DNA from: M3007 sp044347755
Lineage (GTDB): Bacteria > Bacteroidota > Bacteroidia > Chitinophagales > Saprospiraceae
Direction: 5' to 3'
Assembly (NCBI GenBank): GCA_044347755.1
Contig: JBIKUE010000009.1
Coordinates: 11,509 to 75,508, forward strand
Length of the DNA stretch: 64,000 bases
Each line of letters opens with the position of its first letter. Positions within the stretch are counted from its first letter, which is position 1. Below are positions 41,516-51,850 of this stretch, piece after piece. Position numbers and translations under genes: made by a program. Below the pieces are notes generated by a model. The model was not told the DNA's origin. It worked only from the letters and a program-made list of their open reading frames with translations, and did not search any database.

Positions 41516-42724
41516 ATGTCAAGAGTTCTCATTATTGGCGCAGGCGGTGTAGGCCGGGTTGTTGCCTACAAATGCGCCCAACACCGCGATGTTTTCAGCG
41601 AAATCATGCTCGCTTCGCGCACCCAATCCAAATGCGATACCATCGCCAATGCCATTCATGCCGCTTATGGTGGTAAAAAAATAGAAACCGCTCGCGTAGA
41701 TGCCGATAATGTGGCGGAAACGGTGGCGCTCATCCGTCAGTTCAAGCCGGATTTGCTCATCAATGTGGCCCTGCCTTATCAGGATTTGCCCCTCATGGAC
41801 GCCTGCCTCGAAACTGGCGTGAACTACATGGATACCGCCAACTATGAGCCAAAAGATGAAGCCAAGTTTGAATACTCCTGGCAATGGGCTTATCAGGATC
41901 GCTTCCGCGAAAAAGGCATCATGGCCCTGCTCGGCTGCGGCTTCGATCCGGGCGTAACCTCTGTATTCACCAAATACGCCGCCAAACATTACTTCGACGA
42001 AATCCACGAGCTTGACATCATTGATGCCAACGCCGGCAACCACGGCAAGGCTTTTGCCACCAACTTCAACCCGGAGATCAACATCCGTGAAGTGACGCAA
42101 AAAGGTCGCTACTGGCAGGACGGCAAATGGATCGAAACCGAGCCGCACGAGATCTGGAAAGACATTGACTACCCGGAAATCGGCCCAAAACGCTCTTATC
42201 TGATCTACCACGAAGAACTGGAGAGTCTGGTGAAGAACTTCCCTACCCTGCGCCGCGCTCGTTTCTGGATGACTTTCGGTCAGGAATACCTCACACACCT
42301 GCGCGTGATCCAGAACATTGGTATGGCCGGTATTGAACCCATCAAATTCCAGGGCATGGACATCATTCCATTGGAATTTCTCAAAGCGGTTCTGCCTGCA
42401 CCGGAAGAGCTCGGTGAGAACTACACCGGCTTCACCAGTATCGGCTGCCGCATCAAGGGCGTAAAAGACGGCAAAGAGCGCACGTATTACGTTTGGAACA
42501 ATTGCTCTCACGTGGATGCCTACAAAGAAACCGGCACGCAGGCCGTAAGCTACACCACCGGCGTACCGGCCATGATTGGCGCCCGCATGATCCTGGAAGG
42601 AAAATGGGCCGGCAAAGGCGTATTCAACGTGGAAGAAATGGATCCTGATCCGTTCATGGACCGTCTCAACAAGGACGGACTACCCTGGCACGAACAGGTA
42701 GATATTGATCTGGAGATGGATTAA
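41516..42724 (+). CDS. Carboxynorspermidine synthase-like saccharopine dehydrogenase family protein
   Basis: The 402-residue NAD(P)-dependent reductase opens with a Rossmann motif (MSRVLIIGAGGVGRVVA). It contains the conserved 'LLINVALPYQDLPLMDACLETGVNYMDTANYE', 'GCGFDPGVTSVF' and 'NNCSHVDAYKETGTQAVSYTTGVPAMIGA' segments. These fit the bacterial group that makes carboxyspermidine or carboxynorspermidine from aspartate semialdehyde and a diamine, an alternative polyamine route. The matching decarboxylase is not in the window. Confidence 0.88.
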   Translation: MSRVLIIGAGGVGRVVAYKCAQHRDVFSEIMLASRTQSKCDTIANAIHAAYGGKKIETARVDADNVAETVALIRQFKPDLLINVALPYQDLPLMDACLETGVNYMDTANYEPKDEAKFEYSWQWAYQDRFREKGIMALLGCGFDPGVTSVFTKYAAKHYFDEIHELDIIDANAGNHGKAFATNFNPEINIREVTQKGRYWQDGKWIETEPHEIWKDIDYPEIGPKRSYLIYHEELESLVKNFPTLRRARFWMTFGQEYLTHLRVIQNIGMAGIEPIKFQGMDIIPLEFLKAVLPAPEELGENYTGFTSIGCRIKGVKDGKERTYYVWNNCSHVDAYKETGTQAVSYTTGVPAMIGARMILEGKWAGKGVFNVEEMDPDPFMDRLNKDGLPWHEQVDIDLEMD

Positions 42725-42733
42725 TGGCTTGGA

Positions 42734-43444
42734 CTATAGTCCAATGTCTAACAATCCAAAAACCGTCACCGCATACAAGCCAGCCGTTTCCGTGCGCAGG
42801 CGCGCTTCGCCTAGGCTGATGGCCTGGAAGCCGCTGGAAAGCGCTAATGTCACTTCTTCCGGGCTAAAATCACCTTCAGGCCCGATGGCTATGACGGTGC
42901 TCTGATCCGGCAGCAGGGTGTTTTTCAGATGCGGCATGGGTTCGTCCCCACACCAGGCGAGGCGCTTTTGCGTCTCGCCTGTTTTTTTGACAAAATCTGT
43001 AAACTTCGTGAGTGGGTTGAGCTGCGGAAGCCAGGCGCGCAGACTCTGTTTCATAGCCGAAACCAGAATTTTCTCCAGACGGTCCAGTCGGAGGCTATCC
43101 CGCTCTGAATGTTTGCAGAGGATAGGTGTGATTTCATCCACGCCTATTTCCGTGGCTTTTTCCAGAAACCACTCCAGGCGATCCATGTTTTTGGTGGGCG
43201 CTATAGCCATGTGAAGCAGCCCGCGATCAGGCCGCGGTACACTTTCACTGGAAATGATGCGGGCAAGCACCTGTCGCTTGCCCGCATCAGCCAGTTCGGC
43301 TTCGTAAAAAGATCCTTTCCCATCAGTGAGGCGGAGCCTGTCGCCCGGTTTTTTGCGCAAAACCGTACTCAGGTGCCGGCCCTCCTCTTCCTCAAAAATA
43401 GCGAAACCGTTTTCAATCTTCGGTGTGAAGAACAACTGACTCAT
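42734..43444 (-). CDS. rsmE: 16S rRNA (uracil-1498-N3)-methyltransferase
   Basis: The 236-residue SPOUT enzyme has an N-terminal PUA-like domain ('FEEEEGRHLSTVLRKKPGDRLRLTDGKG'). Its C-terminal knotted domain carries 'IGPEGDFSPEEV' and 'SLGEARLRTETAGLYAV', the SAM-binding loops of RsmE. It methylates U1498 in the ribosomal decoding region. The ATG lies 4 bases after the stop of the haloperoxidase gene, so the two are probably co-transcribed. Confidence 0.95.
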   Translation of the reverse strand: MSQLFFTPKIENGFAIFEEEEGRHLSTVLRKKPGDRLRLTDGKGSFYEAELADAGKRQVLARIISSESVPRPDRGLLHMAIAPTKNMDRLEWFLEKATEIGVDEITPILCKHSERDSLRLDRLEKILVSAMKQSLRAWLPQLNPLTKFTDFVKKTGETQKRLAWCGDEPMPHLKNTLLPDQSTVIAIGPEGDFSPEEVTLALSSGFQAISLGEARLRTETAGLYAVTVFGLLDIGL

Positions 43445-43448
43445 AGGG

Positions 43449-44783
43449 TCACTTGCGGGTCTTCAACTCTTTGTTTACGTACTCGCCGATTTGCTTACCA
43501 ACTTTCAAACCTGCTTCGTTGCCCCGACGGTAGTGAATACCGCCGTACAAACGGCTTACGCCTACTTCTTCAGAGGCCTCATAGAACGATTTGAAAGAGC
43601 GGGTAGGCAGGCCAAATTCCACTTCGGTGCTGTCGGTAAACGCAAAGTTATCGCCAAAAATGCCGGTCAAAACCGCCGCAGAGGCCATAGAAATGGTACT
43701 GTGACCGCTGGTGTGTTCCGGGAACGGAGGCGTTTGGATCAGTGGCTGCCAGCTTTGGTCAATGTATTGGTTGATGTAGGATTCCGGACGAATCAGGTTG
43801 GTTTTATACTTGGTATCCCAACTGGAAATGAAGGCATCGGCCAGCGCACAGGCTACTTTCACATAAGCTTCGGCAGATACCATGGCATCGGCGTTGGCTT
43901 TGCGGCAGGCATGACCAACAATGTTCATCCAGTGGCCGCCCGGGCTGATTTTCTTTTTGGCAAAAGCCACGTGGCCACTCACTTCCATGGCAAACGGGTT
44001 ATCGTCCCAATACCAGGCAATGGCTTCTTTTTCCGGGTTTTTCTCGTTCACGATGTCGCGAACTTCCAGTGCCTGCTTGTAAAATTCGCTGTTTTTTTCC
44101 TTGCTGAAAGGAACCGGAGCATCGGCAGGGAATTGCGCTGCAGAGTCCATGACCCATGGACGAATCTTGGGCCAGTGTGGCTCCAGTGCATCACCGTAAG
44201 CAGGTGGTGTAGGGCGCCAGCGGGAAGGATTTTCCACATCAATGGTGAACTTGGCCGCGCTGCGTGTCTGCGCATAGTTGTCGGTTTTAGACCAAGCAAT
44301 AATGTGCTTGGCTACGGATTCGCCATAAGCCATGGAGCGGTCGTACACATCATTCGGGATATCCATTTTTTTGAAATCCTCAAAGATTTGCTCCTTGAGT
44401 TCTTCTACATCGCCTTCTGAAAAAACCAGTGCTTTACCCACAATCAACTGGGCATTCACACTGGCCAGCGGAAAACAATAATCCTTACCTGCTTCCGGCT
44501 GTGGCACAGGCGTAAGACCATTGAGCTGGCCGGCGAGGCTTTGGTAATTCGGGAAACCCGGCACCAGCGCTTCATAGGCTGCAACTGCGCCGTAAGCATA
44601 GATTCTGGAAGAAATGGGCGGCGCAAAAATGTCATGACGGATAATGTCTGTTATACGGCGAACACCGGCGTGAATAAACTCGGCATTGTTCGCTTTTTGC
44701 TGGTATTCGTTACTGCCTGTTTGACAAGCGGGGAGCCACATCAGCAAAGCAAATGCAGCAAACAAGAATGATTTTAAATTCAT
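43449..44783 (-). CDS. Vanadium-dependent haloperoxidase/PAP2-like lipoprotein
   Basis: The start at 44783 (MNLKSFLFAAFALLMWLPACQTG) gives a lipoprotein signal with lipobox LPAC. The 444-residue product is largely helical and carries the acid-phosphatase/haloperoxidase signature. The vanadate-binding segment is PPFPEHTSGHSTISMASAAVL and the second is SRLYGGIHYRRGNEAGLKVG. Such lipoproteins are common in Bacteroidota, but whether they oxidise halides or act as phosphatases is rarely tested. It precedes rsmE on the same strand. Confidence 0.9.
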   Translation of the reverse strand: MNLKSFLFAAFALLMWLPACQTGSNEYQQKANNAEFIHAGVRRITDIIRHDIFAPPISSRIYAYGAVAAYEALVPGFPNYQSLAGQLNGLTPVPQPEAGKDYCFPLASVNAQLIVGKALVFSEGDVEELKEQIFEDFKKMDIPNDVYDRSMAYGESVAKHIIAWSKTDNYAQTRSAAKFTIDVENPSRWRPTPPAYGDALEPHWPKIRPWVMDSAAQFPADAPVPFSKEKNSEFYKQALEVRDIVNEKNPEKEAIAWYWDDNPFAMEVSGHVAFAKKKISPGGHWMNIVGHACRKANADAMVSAEAYVKVACALADAFISSWDTKYKTNLIRPESYINQYIDQSWQPLIQTPPFPEHTSGHSTISMASAAVLTGIFGDNFAFTDSTEVEFGLPTRSFKSFYEASEEVGVSRLYGGIHYRRGNEAGLKVGKQIGEYVNKELKTRK

Positions 44784-44962
44784 AATAAACGTTTTATGGA
44801 AAATGCAAAAGCCATTTTCTAATGCAAAATTCCGGGTAATAGCACGTGAAAAATCAGGTTTCGGGCTTTTTAATACTATTCTAATGGCTGACTTCGGCAA
44901 AAATAAAGCACGAAAAAGGAAAAACAACTGCTACTTTTCAGCCTTTAAAACAAGCCTAGTCT

Positions 44963-47900
44963 ATGCAGCAATTTGTACGAGCCTTTTTTGCCCTTTTAGC
45001 CCTCACCATTTTTCTACCAAATTGCTCTGATCACATCCCGCCACGCATCCTTATTTTCTCCAAAACAGAAGGTTACCGGCATGAATGTATTCCGGTAGCT
45101 ACCGCAGCTTTGCGCAAACTTTGTGTGGAAAACGGCATTGCAGTGGATACTACTGAGGATGCTGAAGATTTCAACGCCAAAAACCTGCGTCGCTATAATG
45201 CCGTCATATTCTTATGCACCACCGGCGATGTACTTAACCCAACGCAAGAAACAGATTTTGAACGATACATCCAGGCCGGAGGCGGTTACGTGGGTATCCA
45301 CTCTTCTACCGATACAGAGTATGGATGGACCTGGTATGGCGGTCTGGCCGGCGGGTATTTCAACGGCCACCCCGCCATTCAGGAGGCTACCCTGAATATT
45401 GAAGATCGCTCACACCCTTCCACTAATCACCTGCAAGGGGTTACCTGGCAACGCAAAGATGAGTGGTATAATTTCAAAAACCTCAACCCCAACGTAACAG
45501 TGCTGCTGAGCCTCGATGAGTCTACTTACGAAGGTGGCACGAATTGCAAAGACGGAACTCCCGGCAATAAACCATGTCATCCGGCAGCCTGGTGTCATGA
45601 ATATGATGGCGGGCGCGCATTTTACACTGCGGGAGGCCACACCAAAGAAAGCTACGCCGAGCCTGATTTTCTGAAACACATCCTGGGCGGAATCCGCTAT
45701 GCCATTGGCAAACAAAAGCGCCTGGATTATACCGCCTGCCGAACCCCGGAAATCCCGGATCCTACCCGTTTTCAGAAAACCGTACTGGCATCAGAACTCA
45801 CCGAGCCTATGGAACTGGAGCTACTCCCCGACGGCAAGGTGATGTTTATTGAACGCCGCGGCAACATAAAGCTGTACGATCCAGCCACAGGGCTAACCAA
45901 TATCGCCTGTAAACTGCCCGTTTATTCGGAACAGGAAGATGGCCTGATGGGCCTTGCACTGGATCCCAACTATGAAAAAAACCACTGGATATACCTGTAC
46001 TATTCGCCCGTGGGCAACGAAGCCGTGAACAACCTTTCCCGCTTTGTTTTTCAGGGAGATTCCTTAGATCGTGCTTCCGAAAAAGTGATTCTGCAGGTGG
46101 CCGTACAACGCGAGGAATGTTGCCATGCCGGCGGATGCCTGGAGTTTGACCCTGAAGGAAACCTTTTCCTGAGTACGGGCGACAACACCAATCCCTTTGC
46201 GTCAGATGGGTATTCTCCCTCCGACGAGCGCCCCGGCCGCAGCCCCTGGGATGCGCAAGGCTCTTCTGCCAATACCAATGATTTGCGGGGCAAAATCCTG
46301 CGCATCAAACCTTTGCCTGACGGCAGCTATATATGCCCGGCAGGAAACTTATTTAACGGCACCAAAGAAATGGAGATGCGCTGGCCGGATCACAAAAAAT
46401 TGCCGGAGTGGCAAAAAGGACGTCCGGAAATTTACGTTATGGGTTGCCGAAACCCTTTCCGCATTTCCATTGACGAGCGCCGCAAACTGCTGTTTTGGGG
46501 TGAAGTTGGCCCGGATGCCGGCGAACCGGATACCGCCCGTGGCCCGCAAGGGCACGACGAGGTAAACCGCGCCCGTGCTGCCGGATTCTTCGGCTGGCCT
46601 TATTTTGTGGGTAACAACAAACCTTATCGTGATCACGATTTTGCGAGCGGGAAAAACGGCCCGCTGCACCATCCGGAGCGCCCCATCAACGAATCGCCCA
46701 ATAACACCGGTATGCGGGAGTTGCCCCCGGCACAATCCGCCTTTATCTGGTATCCTTATGGCAACTCCCCGGAATTCCCCCTCGTAGGCACCGGTGGCCG
46801 CAATGCTATGGCCGGCCCGGTATATTACTGCGATAAATACCCGTCAGAAACACGATTGCCGGATTATTACGATGGCAAACTCATCATTTATGAATGGATG
46901 CGCGGCTGGATGATGGCTGTTACGGTAGACTCTATGGGTAACTTCAGTAAAATGGAACCCTTTGCGGAGCAACTCAAATTTTCCCGGCCCATGGATATGG
47001 TGGTGGATAAAAACGGCTCTATCTGGATTCTGGAATATGGCACGCAATGGTTTGCAACCAACCCGGATGCTCGCCTCTCGCGAATTGACTATGTACGCGG
47101 CAACCGTCCGCCCATACCTTCGCTCCAGGTTAAAAAATCCGCCGGCGCCGCGCCATTCGCTGCAGTTGTGGATATTTCCAAAACCCAGGATTACGACGGA
47201 GAATACCTGGAATACACGCTTGATTTTGGCGACGGGACTTCACCCATGAACATTCATCCGAAAAAGCCAACGGCAAGAGGAGGATTGGCTTCTGTAGATC
47301 CGGCAGCTCATCCGCGCAAGCGCTCAGCATTGGACAGTATTGTACATTACTACACCAATCCCGGCAATTATGAGGTCACGCTTAAGGTTAAAGATGCTGC
47401 CGAGGCTGTCCGAACCATAAAACAGAAAATATTTGTAGGCAACGAACCACCCCTGGTGTACTGGAATTTCAACGGCAAAAACCGGAGCTTTTATCAACCA
47501 GGTCAGGTGCTAAAATACCACCTGGAGGTTTCAGATGCTGAAGACGGCTCCCTGCTAAAAGGCAATATTTTCCCAGCTGCGGTGGCAACTACCGTAGATT
47601 ATCTGGAAACAGGATTTGATATTACCAGTATTGCCCAAGGGCACCAGGCTGCCAGGCAGACAGCGGAATATGCTCGCGGCAAACTGCTCATCAGTCGTTC
47701 AGACTGCGGAACCTGCCATGCGGAAGAAAGACTGGTGAACGGCCCTTCCTACACCGCCATCGCCGAACGCTACCGGAAAGACGATTTTGCTGTGCGCAAC
47801 TTATCCAAGAAAGTGATCAAGGGTGGCGCCGGCAATTGGGGCGAAACCGTAATGAGCGCTCACCCGCAGGTATCGGAAGAAGATGCCGGTGAAATGGTGC

Positions 47901-48526
47901 GATGGATCTTGTCGCTCGGAAGTCCGCCTAAACCGCAACAAGCCTTTCCACTGGCTGGAGATTATACACTCTCACCGCCTCCGCCACCCGATAAAAACGC
48001 TAAACCCAAACAGGGTACCTTTATCTTTAAGGCCAGTTACCGGGATCGAGGCAGCTCCAGTCAGGCCCCATTGGAACACAGCGAAACCATTGCCCTGCGT
48101 CCGGCGTATCAGCAAGCCGAACAAGCCGATAGCATGTCGAAAAACATTCGGACGTATCGGCCGTTTAATGGGGATACCGTGGTGTTGAATGAAATCAAGC
48201 CCAACAGCTTCTTCATGTTTAAACATGTGGATCTAACCGGGGTACATGGTGTAGCAGTAGGTATCGGGATGAGCGATGGGCGTTATCAGTATGGTGGAGG
48301 CCGGATTGAAGCCCGACTCGGCTCTGGCAAAGGCAAGCTTTTAGGACAAGTCGTATTGCCTGTGCCGGAACAAGCCGCCCGAATGACGTTCGCAGAAGTC
48401 AATATTCCCCTGGAAACGGTGACCGATGGTACGTTCCATGACCTTTATTTTGTGTTAAAAAACGAAAATAACCCCTCTAAGCCGGTTATTGCGGTGGATT
48501 GGGTGCGGTTTGATATGAGAAATTGA
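44963..48526 (+). CDS. ThuA/PQQ-type sugar dehydrogenase/PKD/cytochrome c fusion lipoprotein
   Basis: The 1187-residue protein starts with a lipoprotein-like signal (lipobox around LPNC). Its modules in order are a ThuA-like domain (about residues 27-245, 'GGGYVGIHSSTDTEYGW'), a glucose/sorbosone dehydrogenase-type beta-propeller (about 265-700, 'LMGLALDPNYEKNHWIYLYYS', 'GCRNPFRISID') and a PKD domain ('LDFGDGTSP'). A class I cytochrome c with CGTCH at 915-919 follows, then a C-terminal beta-sandwich resembling CBM6. This layout suggests extracytoplasmic sugar oxidation with electron transfer to the attached heme. The substrate is unknown. Confidence 0.92.
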   Translation: MQQFVRAFFALLALTIFLPNCSDHIPPRILIFSKTEGYRHECIPVATAALRKLCVENGIAVDTTEDAEDFNAKNLRRYNAVIFLCTTGDVLNPTQETDFERYIQAGGGYVGIHSSTDTEYGWTWYGGLAGGYFNGHPAIQEATLNIEDRSHPSTNHLQGVTWQRKDEWYNFKNLNPNVTVLLSLDESTYEGGTNCKDGTPGNKPCHPAAWCHEYDGGRAFYTAGGHTKESYAEPDFLKHILGGIRYAIGKQKRLDYTACRTPEIPDPTRFQKTVLASELTEPMELELLPDGKVMFIERRGNIKLYDPATGLTNIACKLPVYSEQEDGLMGLALDPNYEKNHWIYLYYSPVGNEAVNNLSRFVFQGDSLDRASEKVILQVAVQREECCHAGGCLEFDPEGNLFLSTGDNTNPFASDGYSPSDERPGRSPWDAQGSSANTNDLRGKILRIKPLPDGSYICPAGNLFNGTKEMEMRWPDHKKLPEWQKGRPEIYVMGCRNPFRISIDERRKLLFWGEVGPDAGEPDTARGPQGHDEVNRARAAGFFGWPYFVGNNKPYRDHDFASGKNGPLHHPERPINESPNNTGMRELPPAQSAFIWYPYGNSPEFPLVGTGGRNAMAGPVYYCDKYPSETRLPDYYDGKLIIYEWMRGWMMAVTVDSMGNFSKMEPFAEQLKFSRPMDMVVDKNGSIWILEYGTQWFATNPDARLSRIDYVRGNRPPIPSLQVKKSAGAAPFAAVVDISKTQDYDGEYLEYTLDFGDGTSPMNIHPKKPTARGGLASVDPAAHPRKRSALDSIVHYYTNPGNYEVTLKVKDAAEAVRTIKQKIFVGNEPPLVYWNFNGKNRSFYQPGQVLKYHLEVSDAEDGSLLKGNIFPAAVATTVDYLETGFDITSIAQGHQAARQTAEYARGKLLISRSDCGTCHAEERLVNGPSYTAIAERYRKDDFAVRNLSKKVIKGGAGNWGETVMSAHPQVSEEDAGEMVRWILSLGSPPKPQQAFPLAGDYTLSPPPPPDKNAKPKQGTFIFKASYRDRGSSSQAPLEHSETIALRPAYQQAEQADSMSKNIRTYRPFNGDTVVLNEIKPNSFFMFKHVDLTGVHGVAVGIGMSDGRYQYGGGRIEARLGSGKGKLLGQVVLPVPEQAARMTFAEVNIPLETVTDGTFHDLYFVLKNENNPSKPVIAVDWVRFDMRN

Positions 48527-48573
48527 TAAAGGCAGCAACTTTTTCCGCAATTTTGCGTCTTGGGAGAATAGAT

Positions 48574-48685
48574 TTGGGAGTCATTAAAGGTCATTTGAGT
48601 CATTTAGGGTCATTTGTAAATGGCATTAATGACTCAAATGACCTTTAAAATGACTCAAATGACCCTTAACGACCAATAAATGACT
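48574..48685. repeat. Inverted leader array of 'aatgactcaaatgacc' units
   Basis: The left arm (gtcatttgagtcatttagggtcatttg) and right arm (aatgactcaaatgacctttaaaatgactcaaatgaccc) are largely inverted copies. The right arm ends 9 bases before the next ATG. Same family as 23638-23700 and 41370-41475. Confidence 0.8.
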
Positions 48686-48693
48686 TTTTTTTA

Positions 48694-50793
48694 ATGCTTG
48701 ACTTCTCTTTTCAATACCCTGCCTGGTTTTTGATTTTATGCGTGTTGCTGGGGCTGGGGTACGCGATGTTGCTGTATTACCGGGATACTACGTTCAAGGA
48801 ACAGGCGCCGAGGCTGAACCTGTGGTTAGGTATATTGCGTTTTTTGGCAGTTACGATTTTGAGTGCCTTGTTGTTATCACCACTCCTGAAAAGCTATTTC
48901 ACCGAAACCAAAAAACCCATTGTTGTACTGGCACAGGACCAATCAGAAAGCATGGCCTCGGATTTAAAAGGAGAGGCGCTTGAAAAGTATAAGCAGGATT
49001 GGGCAGGATTGAAAAATGCCTTGTCCGAATCCTATGAAGTACATGAAATTGCTTTTGGTGATCAGGTGCGGGAAGGCGTAGATTTCAGTTTCACCGATAA
49101 GGTTTCAAACTTTTCGGAACTCGTCCGCGGGGTGTATGACCTGTATGGCGGTCAAAATTTCGGCGCGCTGGTGCTTGCTTCTGATGGCAATTATAATGAA
49201 GGCAGTAACCCTGCCTATTCCGATGCACCCCTGTCGGCGCCGGTGTATACGGTAGCGCTGGGCGATACTACTCCTAAAAAAGATTTGCTGCTGAAGCGGG
49301 TGTTTCACAACAAAATAGCCTACCTGGGTGACAAGTTCACCTTGCAAATTGACCTGACTGCAACCAATTTGGCTGGCCAGCAAACCGTAGTCACCGTATC
49401 TAAATCTACGGATAACGGGCTCAAACAATTGCAAAGTATCCCGGTATCAATATCCGGCAATGACTTTTTCATCACCAAAGAAGTAATACTTGATGCTGAC
49501 CAGGCCGGTGTGGTTTCTTACGTAATCAGTGCTGCTGCGCTTCCCGGCGAAGCAGCAACTTCCAACAACCGCCGCGAGATTTTTATCGACGTGCTGGATG
49601 CGCGTCAAAAAATCCTCCTCCTGGCCAATAGTCCGCACCCGGATCTGTCTGCCCTGAAAACCTCCCTCGAAGGCAATAAAAATTACCAGTTATTCATCCA
49701 ATACATTGGTGATGCCGGTGTAGATGTGGGCAAATATGATTTTGTAGTGCTGCATAATTTGCCATCAACGACCAATGACCTTTCAGGTTTGCTGAACACC
49801 ATGAACGAAAAGCGTATCCCGCGACTGTTCATAGCAGGGATGCAAACCGGTTACACGGCTTTGGGCAAGGCACAAGGGCTGGTGAGTATGCAAAGCAACG
49901 CCGCACAGAGCGATGAAGTTCAGGGTCGTGTTTCCCCATCCTTTGCCGCCTTTTCACTAAGCCCGAAAGTGAAGGAAGAATTGCCCCGTTTCAACCCTAT
50001 GACCGCTGCGTTCGGGAATTTCGGCGCAACTCCACAAGCGCAGGTATTATTGTACAAACGCATCGGCAAAGTGGATACAGAACAGCCTATGCTGGCTCTG
50101 GGCGAAACCAATGGCATCAAAACGGGTATCCTGCTTGGCGAAGGTCTCTGGCGCTGGCGTTTGTTCGATTTTTTACAGCACCAAAACCACGAAATTTTTG
50201 ATGAATTGGTGGGTAAAACGGTGCAATACCTGTCGCTGAAAGAAGATAAGCGCAAGTTTCGGGTAACCCTCGACAAGAACATATTCAACGAAAACGAAGC
50301 CGTCACGTTTGGGGCGGAATTGTATAACGACAATTACGAACTCACCAACGACCCCGATGTGGCCATGAGTATTCGCAACCGCGACGGGAAGGAGTTCACC
50401 TATACTTTTAACAAACTGGGTAAAGCATACACCCTCAATGCCGGCATATTGCCGGTTGGCCCGTATACCTTCAAGGCTACCACCAATTTCAACGGCCAGG
50501 CTTTAGTGTACGAGGGCAAATTCAGCGTGCAGCCCATCGAGTTAGAATTGTTTGAAACCACGGCCAACCATGCCGTGCTGCGGCAATTGAGCGCCAAATT
50601 TGGTGGCGAAACCGTGTTTCCAACACAGCTCAGCAGCATAGCCGACAAGATCAAGGCTAACGAAACCGTGAAACCTGTGATCTATCAAACCACTCAAACC
50701 AACCCGCTCATCAACCTGAAATGGATATTTGCCCTGCTGGCCCTGCTGCTGGCGGGTGAATGGTTCCTGAGAAGGTATTTCGGAGCGTATTAA
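48694..50793 (+). CDS. VWA-like membrane protein, 699 aa
   Basis: Two N-terminal membrane helices (about residues 10-28 and 40-62) precede a von Willebrand A-like domain ('PIVVLAQDQSESM', 'FGALVLASDGNYNEGSNP'). Beta-rich regions follow, and a C-terminal membrane helix (about 675-692) ends near the terminus. The MIDAS-like DQSES motif departs slightly from the usual DxSxS. The layout resembles BatA/BatB-type or glutamine-amidotransferase-like membrane proteins of Bacteroidota with unknown function. It is 3 bases upstream of rlmN, so it shares its transcript. Confidence 0.8.
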   Translation: MLDFSFQYPAWFLILCVLLGLGYAMLLYYRDTTFKEQAPRLNLWLGILRFLAVTILSALLLSPLLKSYFTETKKPIVVLAQDQSESMASDLKGEALEKYKQDWAGLKNALSESYEVHEIAFGDQVREGVDFSFTDKVSNFSELVRGVYDLYGGQNFGALVLASDGNYNEGSNPAYSDAPLSAPVYTVALGDTTPKKDLLLKRVFHNKIAYLGDKFTLQIDLTATNLAGQQTVVTVSKSTDNGLKQLQSIPVSISGNDFFITKEVILDADQAGVVSYVISAAALPGEAATSNNRREIFIDVLDARQKILLLANSPHPDLSALKTSLEGNKNYQLFIQYIGDAGVDVGKYDFVVLHNLPSTTNDLSGLLNTMNEKRIPRLFIAGMQTGYTALGKAQGLVSMQSNAAQSDEVQGRVSPSFAAFSLSPKVKEELPRFNPMTAAFGNFGATPQAQVLLYKRIGKVDTEQPMLALGETNGIKTGILLGEGLWRWRLFDFLQHQNHEIFDELVGKTVQYLSLKEDKRKFRVTLDKNIFNENEAVTFGAELYNDNYELTNDPDVAMSIRNRDGKEFTYTFNKLGKAYTLNAGILPVGPYTFKATTNFNGQALVYEGKFSVQPIELELFETTANHAVLRQLSAKFGGETVFPTQLSSIADKIKANETVKPVIYQTTQTNPLINLKWIFALLALLLAGEWFLRRYFGAY

Positions 50794-50796
50794 ACG

Positions 50797-51849
50797 ATGA
50801 GCGAAAAAAAAGACATCCGCACCCTATCCCTGCCAGACCTTGAAGCAACCTTTGCCGACTGGGGTGAGCCGCGCTTTCGTGCCGGACAAGTATGGGACTG
50901 GCTTTGGAGCAAAGGGGCGCCGGAATTTAATGCCATGACCAACCTGTCGAAAGCCCTGCGCGCGCGCCTGGCCGAGACCTATGCGCTCAATTCCCTTACC
51001 GAGGAAAAAACGCAGCATAGCCTGGATGGAACCTTGAAAACCCGTTGGCTGACTTACGACGGGCACCGTATTGAAAGTGTACTGATTCCGGTAACGGATG
51101 ATGACCGCTATACAGTGTGTGTAAGTACCCAGGTAGGCTGTAGCCTCACCTGTGCCTTTTGCGCCACCGGGCGAATGGGCAGACGCAGAAACCTGGATGC
51201 GGCCGAAATTTTTGATCAGGTGGTTGGTGTAAACCGTCAAAGCATGGAATACTTCGGCAAGCCCATCACGAATGTGGTATATATGGGTATGGGCGAGCCC
51301 CTTCTCACTTACCCCAATACCATGGCCAGTATTGCCCGCCTCACGGCGCCTCCTGAAGACGGAGGCCTGGGATTGGGCGCCCGGCGGATCACGGTAAGTA
51401 CCGCAGGTATTGCCAAAATGATTCGCAAACTGGCTGACGACGGGTTTCGCTCCAATCTGGCCCTCAGTTTGCATGCGGCTGACGACACCAAACGCAATGA
51501 GATCATGCCCATCAACGAGACCAACAACCTCGAGGTATTGATGGAAAGTCTGGAGTATTTCTATCGGAAAACTAAAGGTCGTATCTCTTACGAATACATT
51601 GCCTTTCAACAATTTAACGATTCTTTGGACGATGCCCGCCGGTTGGTGCAACTCTGCCGAAAGCAGTTCCCGGTTAGGGTCAACATCATTGAATACAACC
51701 CAATTGGCGGGGTGCCTTTCGAGAAATCTGACGAGAACCGTCTAAACGAATTCGGTGCTTTCCTGGCCAAAGAAGGCGTAACCGTAACCGTCCGGCGAAG
51801 CCGGGGCAAGGATATTGACGCCGCCTGCGGGCAACTAGCCAACAAGTGA
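50797..51849 (+). CDS. rlmN: 23S rRNA (adenine-2503-C2)-methyltransferase
   Basis: The 350-residue radical SAM enzyme methylates A2503 of 23S rRNA and also A37 of some tRNAs. The CxxxCxxC cluster ligands are Cys115, Cys119 and Cys122 in VGCSLTCAFCATG. The second catalytic cysteine is Cys344 in DIDAACGQL. 'VVYMGMGEPLLTY' and 'ITVSTAGIAKMIRKLA' are typical RlmN segments. Length is normal. Confidence 0.96.
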   Translation: MSEKKDIRTLSLPDLEATFADWGEPRFRAGQVWDWLWSKGAPEFNAMTNLSKALRARLAETYALNSLTEEKTQHSLDGTLKTRWLTYDGHRIESVLIPVTDDDRYTVCVSTQVGCSLTCAFCATGRMGRRRNLDAAEIFDQVVGVNRQSMEYFGKPITNVVYMGMGEPLLTYPNTMASIARLTAPPEDGGLGLGARRITVSTAGIAKMIRKLADDGFRSNLALSLHAADDTKRNEIMPINETNNLEVLMESLEYFYRKTKGRISYEYIAFQQFNDSLDDARRLVQLCRKQFPVRVNIIEYNPIGGVPFEKSDENRLNEFGAFLAKEGVTVTVRRSRGKDIDAACGQLANK

Positions 51850-51850
51850 C

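Noticed and set aside
41519..42511. Long open frame (330 codons) on the minus strand
   Set aside because: It mirrors the saccharopine dehydrogenase-family gene codon by codon and lacks any domain signature.
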